From: Streptomyces durmitorensis
GTDB lineage: Bacteria > Actinomycetota > Actinomycetes > Streptomycetales > Streptomycetaceae
Length of the DNA: 64,000 bases
Direction of reading: 5' to 3'
Assembly: GCF_023498005.1 (NCBI RefSeq)
Contig: NZ_CP097289.1
Coordinates: forward strand, 7,502,001-7,566,000
Shown: in pieces, positions 58,270 to 64,000 of the stretch
Numbering within the stretch: position 1 is the stretch's first letter
How the letters are laid out: every line of letters begins with the position of its first letter
Translations under genes and position numbers: made by a program
Notes under the pieces: generated by a model
Seen by the model: only the letters and a program-made list of their open reading frames with translations
What the model was told of the DNA's origin: nothing
The model's database searches: none

Positions 58270-59781
58270 ATGACCGTACGGCGAGTAATGGGCATCGAGA
58301 CGGAGTACGGCATCTCCGTCCCCGGCCACCCGAACGCCAATGCCATGCTCACCTCGTCCCAGATCGTCAACGCCTACGCCGCGGCGATGCACCGGGCGCG
58401 ACGCGCCCGCTGGGACTTCGAGGAGGAGAACCCCCTGCGGGACGCACGGGGCTTCGACCTCGCCCGTGAGACCGCCGATGCCAGTCAGCTCACCGACGAG
58501 GACATCGGCCTCGCCAACGTGATCCTCACCAATGGGGCGCGTCTCTACGTCGACCACGCGCACCCCGAGTACAGCTCACCCGAGGTCACCAACCCGTGGG
58601 ACGCCGTCCTGTGGGACAAGGCGGGCGAACGCATCATGGCGGAGGCGGCCGAACGCGCCGCGCAGCTGCCCGGCGCCCAGCCGATCCACCTCTACAAGAA
58701 CAACACCGACAACAAGGGCGCCTCGTACGGCACGCACGAGAACTACCTGATGAAGCGGGAGACCCCCTTCTCGGACATCGTGCGCCACCTGACGCCGTTC
58801 TTCGTGTCCCGCCAGGTCATCACCGGCGCCGGCCGCGTCGGCATCGGCCAGGACGGCCACGAGCACGGCTTCCAGCTCAGCCAGCGCGCCGACTACTTCG
58901 AGGTCGAGGTGGGCCTGGAGACGACACTCAAGCGGCCCATCATCAACACCCGGGACGAACCGCACTCCGATGCCGAGAAGTACCGCCGCCTGCACGTCAT
59001 CATCGGCGACGCGAATCTCTCCGAGATCTCGACGTATCTGAAGCTCGGCACCACGTCCCTGGTCCTCGCCATGATCGAGGACGGCTTCATCGCGGTGGAT
59101 CTCGCCGTCGACCAGCCCGTGCGCACCCTCCACCAGGTCTCGCACGACCCGACGCTCAAGCGCCTGATCACGCTCCGCAGCGGCCGGACACTCACCGCTG
59201 TCCAGCTCCAGATGGAGTACTTCGAGCTGGCCCGCAAATACGTGGAGGAGCGGTACGGCTCCGAGGCCGACGAGCAGACCAAGGACGTCCTCACCCGCTG
59301 GGAAGACGTCCTGGGCCGTCTGGAGAGCGATCCGATGAGCCTCTCCGGGGAACTCGACTGGGTCGCCAAGCGGGAGCTCATGGAGGGCTACCGCCGCCGT
59401 GACAGCCTCGACTGGGACGCGGCGCGGCTGCACCTGGTCGACCTCCAGTACGCGGACGTACGGCCCGACAAGGGCCTCTACAACCGTCTGGTGGCACGCG
59501 GCAAGATGAAGCGCCTCCTGGAGGAGCCACAGGTCGAGCGAGCCCAGACGAAGCCTCCGGAGGACACCCGCGCGTACTTCCGCGGCCGGTGCCTGGAGCA
59601 GTACGCGGACGACGTGGCCGCTGCCTCGTGGGATTCGGTCATCTTCGACCTGCCGGGCCGCGACTCGCTCCAGCGCGTGCCCACACTGGAGCCACTGCGC
59701 GGGACCCGGAACCACGTGAAGGAGCTCCTGGACCGCTGCCGCACGGCGGAGGATCTGGTACGGGTGCTCTCCGGAGGCTGA
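58270..59781 (+). CDS. dop: Depupylase / Pup deamidase
   Basis: Dop removes Pup from conjugates and deamidates the C-terminal Gln of Pup. The 503-residue product belongs to the carboxylate-amine ligase-like Pup family. The N terminus [19 protein letters not shown] carries the metal-binding Glu, followed by [13 protein letters not shown] and GNLSE-type and REIL-like motifs (here [15 protein letters not shown]). The following pup gene ends in Gln, so deamidation is required. GGAGG lies 5 bases before the ATG. The extension after residue 40 ([14 protein letters not shown]) is the Dop-loop region that separates Dop from PafA. Confidence 0.94.
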   Translation: MTVRRVMGIETEYGISVPGHPNANAMLTSSQIVNAYAAAMHRARRARWDFEEENPLRDARGFDLARETADASQLTDEDIGLANVILTNGARLYVDHAHPEYSSPEVTNPWDAVLWDKAGERIMAEAAERAAQLPGAQPIHLYKNNTDNKGASYGTHENYLMKRETPFSDIVRHLTPFFVSRQVITGAGRVGIGQDGHEHGFQLSQRADYFEVEVGLETTLKRPIINTRDEPHSDAEKYRRLHVIIGDANLSEISTYLKLGTTSLVLAMIEDGFIAVDLAVDQPVRTLHQVSHDPTLKRLITLRSGRTLTAVQLQMEYFELARKYVEERYGSEADEQTKDVLTRWEDVLGRLESDPMSLSGELDWVAKRELMEGYRRRDSLDWDAARLHLVDLQYADVRPDKGLYNRLVARGKMKRLLEEPQVERAQTKPPEDTRAYFRGRCLEQYADDVAAASWDSVIFDLPGRDSLQRVPTLEPLRGTRNHVKELLDRCRTAEDLVRVLSGG

Positions 59782-59859
59782 AAGACCCGGCGTGTGGGAA
59801 TCATCGAGGTGGTCCCCGGACGTTGCAGTAACTACGGGGCCGATGTCAGACCTGGCTTA

Positions 59860-59865
59860 TAGGGT
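59860..59865 (+). promoter_or_regulatory. Candidate -10 element upstream of pup
   Basis: TAGGGT about 40 bases before the pup ATG; the gap 59782-59905 holds no other gene. Confidence 0.4.
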
Positions 59866-59905
59866 CTGATCAAGTGCATCGCACCTAACGAGCGGGGTGA
59901 GGTAG

Positions 59906-60124
59906 ATGGCGACCAAGGACACCGGCGGCGGACAGCAGAAGGCGACGCGTTCCACCGAGGAGGTCGAGGAGCAGACAGAGGAAGCGCAGGGCTCCGAAGA
60001 CCTCAAGGAGCGCCAGGAGAAGTTGAGCGACGACGTCGACTCGGTTTTGGATGAAATCGACGACGTACTCGAGGAGAATGCCGAGGACTTCGTGCGCTCG
60101 TTCGTTCAGAAGGGTGGACAGTAG
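59906..60124 (+). CDS. pup: Prokaryotic ubiquitin-like protein Pup
   Basis: The product is 72 residues, disordered and rich in Glu, Gln and Asp. A helical middle segment (LKERQEKLSDDVDSVLDEID) binds the ARC coiled coil. It ends in KGGQ, so Dop must convert Gln to Glu before PafA can ligate it to substrate lysines. GGTGAGG precedes the ATG. The next gene starts 9 bases after its stop. Confidence 0.96.
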   Translation: MATKDTGGGQQKATRSTEEVEEQTEEAQGSEDLKERQEKLSDDVDSVLDEIDDVLEENAEDFVRSFVQKGGQ

Positions 60125-60133
60125 TCCACGGAT

Positions 60134-60727
60134 ATGAACGTCGAGTTGAAGTGGTGCCCTCGTTGTGAGGAGTTCCGGCCTCGCGAAGCCTTCGGGCGGC
60201 ACAAGGGGCGGGATGACGGACGTCAGGACTACTGCAAGTCGTGTGCGCGCGAGTACGCGAAGCTATGGGACCAGCGGAAGCGGCAGGAGCGCCGCGAGCT
60301 CAAGAACCCCGCTGTGCCTGATGGGTTCAAGCGCTGCCGCGGTTGCGGTGAGGTCAAGCCTCATGGCGAGTGGCATCGCAACGCGACAGCTTCTGATGGC
60401 CTTTCGACCCGCTGCAAGGCGTGCCGGGCGGTCCAAGGGCGGAAGGGTCACCTGAAGCGTCAGTACGGCATGACCGAAGCCGAGCGTGAAGAGATGATCG
60501 CCTCCCAGATGGGGATCTGCGTGATCTGCCTCAAAGCCCCGGCCGCACATGTGGATCACTGCCACGACACGGGTAGGGTCCGAGGCGTACTGTGCTTCAA
60601 CTGCAATTCGGCCATCGGCAAGTTGGGAGATGATCCCGACACCGTCCGCCGTGCGGCCGCATATCTGGAAGGAAACGCGTGGAAGCCAACACTCGTAGCA
60701 CCGGGCGTCTACCAGCTGCCTTCCTGA
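60134..60727 (+). CDS. Endonuclease VII-like HNH nuclease with zinc ribbons
   Basis: The product is 197 residues. Two N-terminal CxxC pairs (CPRC with CKSC, and CRGC with CKAC) look like zinc ribbons. The C-terminal domain, [26 protein letters not shown], has the zinc and His/Asp residues of T4 endonuclease VII-type recombination nucleases. It lies between pup and prcB, and its last 49 bases overlap prcB in another frame, so it is tightly linked to the proteasome operon, although a role there is not established. I recall an equivalent in S. coelicolor. Confidence 0.88.
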   Translation: MNVELKWCPRCEEFRPREAFGRHKGRDDGRQDYCKSCAREYAKLWDQRKRQERRELKNPAVPDGFKRCRGCGEVKPHGEWHRNATASDGLSTRCKACRAVQGRKGHLKRQYGMTEAEREEMIASQMGICVICLKAPAAHVDHCHDTGRVRGVLCFNCNSAIGKLGDDPDTVRRAAAYLEGNAWKPTLVAPGVYQLPS

Positions 60728-61524
60728 CGCCTGGTTCCTCGTCCTTCATGGACTTCCTGTCCGAGCATCAGCCCGAGATCCTGCCGGGCAACCGGCAGTT
60801 GCCGCCCACGCAGGGCGTGATCGAGGCGCCGCACGGCACGACGATCGTGGCGACGACGTTCCCCGGTGGCGTCGTGCTCGCCGGTGACCGGCGGGCGACC
60901 ATGGGCAATGTCATCGCGCAGCGCGACATCGAGAAGGTCTTCCCGGCGGACGAGTATTCGGCCGTCGGCATCGCGGGCACCGCCGGTCTCGCCGTGGAGA
61001 TGGTCAAGCTCTTCCAGCTGGAGCTCGAGCACTTCGAGAAGGTCGAGGGTGCCACGCTCTCCCTGGAGGGCAAGGCCAATCGTCTCTCCACGATGATCCG
61101 GTCGAACCTGGGAATGGCCATGCAGGGCCTGGCCGTTGTCCCGCTCTTCGCGGGGTACGACGTGGACCGCGAGAAGGGGCGCATCTTCAGTTACGACGTC
61201 ACGGGCGGCCGTTCCGAGGAGCACGGCTTCGCGGCCACCGGCTCCGGTTCGGTCTTCGCGCGCGGTGCGATGAAGAAGCTCTACCGCAACGACCTGACGG
61301 AGCAGGAAGCGACGACGCTCGTCGTGCAGGCGTTGTACGACGCCGCGGACGACGACTCGGCGACGGGTGGCCCGGATGTCGCCCGCCGCATCTATCCGAT
61401 CGTCACCGTGATCTCCGATGAGGGTTTCCGGAGGCTGGGAGATGAGGAGTCTTCCGAGATCGCCCGCTCGATCCTTGAGCGGCGCCTGGAGCAGCCCGAC
61501 GGCCCGCGGGCCTCGCTGCTCTGA
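60679..61524 (+). CDS. prcB: Proteasome beta subunit
   Basis: The product is 281 residues. The propeptide is cut before Thr54 in [12 protein letters not shown], which becomes the catalytic nucleophile. [11 protein letters not shown] and the following core match 20S beta subunits. It forms the inner rings of the protease barrel. The GTG at 60679 lies inside the endonuclease gene; the long propeptide seen in Streptomyces supports this start. Confidence 0.95.
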   Translation: MEANTRSTGRLPAAFLTPGSSSFMDFLSEHQPEILPGNRQLPPTQGVIEAPHGTTIVATTFPGGVVLAGDRRATMGNVIAQRDIEKVFPADEYSAVGIAGTAGLAVEMVKLFQLELEHFEKVEGATLSLEGKANRLSTMIRSNLGMAMQGLAVVPLFAGYDVDREKGRIFSYDVTGGRSEEHGFAATGSGSVFARGAMKKLYRNDLTEQEATTLVVQALYDAADDDSATGGPDVARRIYPIVTVISDEGFRRLGDEESSEIARSILERRLEQPDGPRASLL

Positions 61525-61577
61525 TCGATCCGTATTCGCCACTGACTGAGTCACTGACAGAAAGGGACGGATAGCCG

Positions 61578-62354
61578 GTGTCGACGCCGTTCTATGTCTC
61601 ACCCCAGCAGGCCATGGCCGACCGGGCGGAATACGCCCGCAAGGGCATCGCCCGTGGTCGCAGCCTTGTTGTGCTGCAGTTCGCCGATGGCATCGTGTTC
61701 GTCGGCGAGAACCCGTCCCGTGCGCTGCACAAGTTCAGCGAGATCTATGACCGGATCGGCTTCGCGGCCGCCGGCAAGTACAACGAGTACGAGAACCTGC
61801 GGATCGGTGGCGTGCGGTACGCCGATCTCCGTGGGTACACGTACGACCGTGACGACGTGACGGCCCGTGGGCTCGCGAACGTCTATGCCCAGACGCTGGG
61901 CACGATCTTCTCGAGCCAGGCGGAGAAGCCCTACGAGGTGGAGTTGGTCGTCGCCGAGGTGGGCGCCACGGCCGACGCCGATCAGATCTACCGGCTGCCG
62001 CATGACGGTTCGATCGTGGACGAGCACGGCTCGGTCGCGGTCGGCGGCAATGCCGAGCAGATCAGCACGTATCTCGATCAGCGTCATCGTGACGGGATGA
62101 CGCTCGCCGAGGCGCTGAAGCTGGCCGTGCAGTCGCTGTCCCGCGACACGAACGGCAGCGAGCGGGAGATCCCCGCGGAGCGGCTCGAAGTGGCGGTCCT
62201 GGACCGTACGAGGCCGCAGCAGCGGAAGTTCAAGCGGATCGTCGGGCGTCAGCTCGCGCGGCTGCTCGAAGGCGGTGCGTCGGCGCCCACGGACGCCGAG
62301 TCCGACAACGAAGAGCCGGATGCCGACTCCGCCTCCGGGTCCACCGAGGAGTAG
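61578..62354 (+). CDS. prcA: Proteasome alpha subunit
   Basis: The product is 258 residues beginning (V)[26 protein letters not shown], the alpha-subunit N terminus that gates the pore. The core includes [14 protein letters not shown] and [22 protein letters not shown]. The C-terminal 25 residues are acidic and disordered. It forms the outer rings contacted by ARC. A GTG start with AAGGGACGG upstream. pafA is not in the window and probably lies beyond the right edge. Confidence 0.95.
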   Translation: MSTPFYVSPQQAMADRAEYARKGIARGRSLVVLQFADGIVFVGENPSRALHKFSEIYDRIGFAAAGKYNEYENLRIGGVRYADLRGYTYDRDDVTARGLANVYAQTLGTIFSSQAEKPYEVELVVAEVGATADADQIYRLPHDGSIVDEHGSVAVGGNAEQISTYLDQRHRDGMTLAEALKLAVQSLSRDTNGSEREIPAERLEVAVLDRTRPQQRKFKRIVGRQLARLLEGGASAPTDAESDNEEPDADSASGSTEE

Positions 62355-62364
62355 TCCGGTTCGT

Positions 62365-62410
62365 CGTACGCCCCGTGTCCTGGCCTTGCGGCCGGGGCAC
62401 GGGGCGTACG
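62365..62410. terminator. Terminator of the proteasome operon
   Basis: A 13-bp perfect stem (62365-62377 with 62398-62410) with further inner G/C pairing lies between convergent prcA and the LacI gene. Confidence 0.85.
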
Positions 62411-62421
62411 CATGTGTGGGC

Positions 62422-63447
62422 TCAGCGGGCGGCAGGGGCCGTGGAGCCGCGGATCACGAGTTCCACCGGGAGCGTGTCGGGTTCGGGCGTGCGGCCGTCG
62501 AGCACCGCGAGCAGGGACGTCATGCCGCGTTCGCCGAACTGCTCCGCGGGCAGCCGCACGGTGGTGAGTTCGGGTTCCACCGCGGTCGCCAGGGTGAGGT
62601 CGTCGAAGCCGGTCACCGAGAGGTCCTCGGGCACGCGCAGGCCCAGTCTGCGGGCCGCCTTGCAGGCGCCGGCCGCGAGGATGTCGTCGTCGCAGACGAG
62701 CGCGGTGGGGCGGGGCCCCGGCGCGCGGAGGGCGGCTTCAGCGGCCGTGCGGGCGTCGTCGACGGTGAGGAGTGCCCGGACGGTGCGTACGGCCGCGTCG
62801 GTGCCCCTCAGGGCCGCCGCGAGGGCCTCGGCGCGTACGTCGAAGGTCCAGGAGTCGACGCCCGCGGCCAGGTGCAGGAAGTCGCGGTGTCCCAGGGCCA
62901 GCAGGTGCTCGGCGGTCCGGCGCATGCCGTCCCCGATGTCGAGGTTGACGGTGGCCGCGCCGAGGCTGCCCGCCGGGTCGCTGTCGAGCATGACCAGGGG
63001 CAGGGCGTCGCCCTGGATGGTGGCGAGGGCATCGGAGGCGATGGAGGACGCGAGGATGCCGTCGAGCGCGGCGCGGCTGGAGTCGAAGGGGTCGCGGGCG
63101 GGGCCGATGCCCTCGGGGGAGGGGTAGAGGACGACTCCGAAGCCGTTCTCGGCGGCGACGCGGGCGGCTCCGGTGTAGACGCGGGCGAAGAACTCGTTCG
63201 TGAGGGCGGGGACGACGAGGAGGGCCGTCCTGGTGCGGCCCAGGCGGAGGTTGCGGGCCGCGAGGTTCGGGCGGTAGCCCAGCTCGCGGGCGGTGTCGCG
63301 CACGCGTTGCGCGGTGCGTTCGGCGACGCGGCCGCGCCACTTCTCGCCGAACACGAGCGAGACGGTGGCCTGGGACACCCCGGCGGCCCGTGCGACGTCG
63401 CGGCTCGTGGGGCGTGGCCCTGCGGCCTCCTGCTGTGGCCCGGCCAC
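62422..63447 (-). CDS. LacI family transcriptional regulator
   Basis: The product is 341 residues. The N-terminal helix-turn-helix is SRDVARAAGVSQATVSLVFG, with the hinge RPNLAARNLRLGRT. A periplasmic-binding-protein-like effector domain follows (LLVVPALTNEFFARVYTGA, LVCDDDILAAGACKAARRLG, VTGFDDLTLA). It is divergent from an MFS gene, with an operator-like inverted repeat between them. GTG start with GGAGG upstream. Effector unknown, probably a sugar or purine. Confidence 0.92.
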   Translation of the reverse strand: MAGPQQEAAGPRPTSRDVARAAGVSQATVSLVFGEKWRGRVAERTAQRVRDTARELGYRPNLAARNLRLGRTRTALLVVPALTNEFFARVYTGAARVAAENGFGVVLYPSPEGIGPARDPFDSSRAALDGILASSIASDALATIQGDALPLVMLDSDPAGSLGAATVNLDIGDGMRRTAEHLLALGHRDFLHLAAGVDSWTFDVRAEALAAALRGTDAAVRTVRALLTVDDARTAAEAALRAPGPRPTALVCDDDILAAGACKAARRLGLRVPEDLSVTGFDDLTLATAVEPELTTVRLPAEQFGERGMTSLLAVLDGRTPEPDTLPVELVIRGSTAPAAR

Positions 63448-63513
63448 TTCTGGTACCTCCCAGGTCGGTCCCGCGGGGCGCGATCGGGGTGGACCCGCGG
63501 TGAGCGCTCATGG

Positions 63514-63540
63514 TACGTATGACGCTCGAAGTTATACGTA
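63514..63540. promoter_or_regulatory. Operator between the LacI and MFS genes
   Basis: TACGTATGAC (63514-63523) and GTTATACGTA (63531-63540) are inverted arms matching at 9 of 10 positions with a 7-base spacer; each contains the palindrome TACGTA. A natural site for the divergent LacI protein. Confidence 0.65.
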
Positions 63541-63579
63541 AAACCTCGGTGTGACGGCACCGGGGGAGGGGCGGGAAGC

Positions 63580-64000
63580 ATGGCTGCCGGATACGCGGAG
63601 ATCCTCCGGACGAGATACGCCGGGCGGCTGCTCGCGGGCACCCTGGTGGGCCGGCTCCCGAACGCGACCGCCGCGATCGCCATCGTGCTGTTCATCCGCG
63701 CGGAGGGCGGCACGTACAGCCTGGCCGGCGCTCTCGCCGCGGTGTACGGCGTGGCCAACGCGGTGGGGCAGCCGCTGCTCGGCCGCCTGGTGGACCTGTA
63801 CGGACAGCCGCGCGTCCAGCTCCCCTCGGCGGTCCTCTCCGCCCTCGGCATGGCGGGCTTCGCCTTCACGGGGCCCGATTCGCTCGGCCTGGCGTACGTG
63901 GCGGTGGGCGTGGCCGGTCTGTTCACACCGCCCCTGGAGGGCGGCCTGCGTGCGCTGTGGCCGAGCGTCCTGGGCAAGGAGGAGCAGGTGCACACGGCGT
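63580..64000 (+). CDS. MFS transporter, N-terminal part
   Basis: The visible 140 residues begin MAAGYAEILRTRYAGRLLAGTLVGRLPNATAAIAIVLFI and contain at least four hydrophobic segments and LGRLVDLYGQPR, the loop after TM2 of major-facilitator proteins. The gene is cut by the window edge. GGAGGGG precedes the ATG. It is divergent from and probably controlled by the LacI regulator; substrate unknown. Confidence 0.85.
   Translation, partial: MAAGYAEILRTRYAGRLLAGTLVGRLPNATAAIAIVLFIRAEGGTYSLAGALAAVYGVANAVGQPLLGRLVDLYGQPRVQLPSAVLSALGMAGFAFTGPDSLGLAYVAVGVAGLFTPPLEGGLRALWPSVLGKEEQVHTA

Noticed and set aside
1..64000. tRNA or rRNA genes
   Set aside because: No stretch with tRNA-like conserved loops or rRNA conserved sequence was noticed; a covariance-model scan would be needed to exclude a tRNA fully.

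Overview
The window is chromosomal DNA from a Streptomyces or very close relative. It has very high G+C, GTG starts, GGAGG-type ribosome binding sites, mycothiol biosynthesis (mshC), a Pup-proteasome locus, and a gylR-glpF-glpK-glpD glycerol operon beside metH. No rRNA, tRNA, CRISPR array, transposase or phage gene was seen. All product names come from reading translated sequence and motifs; no database search was possible.

Layout. 1-4 kb: start of a CorA-type transporter gene, then a conserved actinobacterial block (histidine phosphatase, DUF3090 protein, SCO1664-family kinase-like protein, mshC). 4-9.5 kb: a secreted GH31 glycosidase, then a cytoplasmic-looking subtilase and a small Gln-rich protein that shares the subtilase's C-terminal module. 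9.7-10.8 kb: a PAC2-family protein. 10.9-24.1 kb: a catabolic island with two regulators (FCD/GntR and MarR) and a 12-gene minus-strand operon. The operon encodes a Rieske oxygenase and reductase, a ThDP enzyme, two SDRs, a cupin, an alpha/beta hydrolase, an aspartate-dehydrogenase-like enzyme, an extradiol dioxygenase and an aldehyde dehydrogenase, and lies opposite an MFS importer gene. It looks like aromatic or heteroaromatic ring degradation with unknown substrate.

24.3-37.1 kb: a sulfur and nucleoside salvage island. It holds a BmpA-type nucleoside ABC transporter, an MTA/SAH-deaminase-like amidohydrolase, a nucleoside phosphorylase, mtnA, mtnB, mtnC and mtnD, a sulfite-oxidase-like enzyme with a reductase, and a luciferase-like monooxygenase. 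Together these could import or recover methylthio-nucleosides, deaminate and phosphorolyse them, and carry methylthioribose-1-phosphate to the methionine precursor without a methylthioribose kinase. A 36-codon ORF ending in six clustered Cys codons, with a near-perfect ribosome binding site, precedes the transporter and looks like a cysteine-sensing leader peptide.

37.3-42.4 kb: glpD, glpK, glpF and gylR with shared operator-like sequences. 42.7-47 kb: metH and a HAD phosphatase. 47.3-50.6 kb: two tandem paralogous solute-binding lipoproteins with no transporter partner. 50.7-56 kb: an orphan NarL-type regulator, a RecB-like Fe-S nuclease, a site-2 protease with CBS domains, TrmI tRNA methyltransferase, a small exported protein and a ferredoxin. 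56.3-62.4 kb: the Pup-proteasome locus (arc, dop, pup, an endonuclease-VII-like gene, prcB, prcA). 62.4-64 kb: a LacI regulator divergent from an MFS gene cut by the window edge.

From memory, the S. coelicolor SCO1640-SCO1666 region carries most of the conserved genes in the same order but not the 4-9.5 kb and 10.9-37.1 kb blocks. These two blocks are therefore probably accessory insertions.
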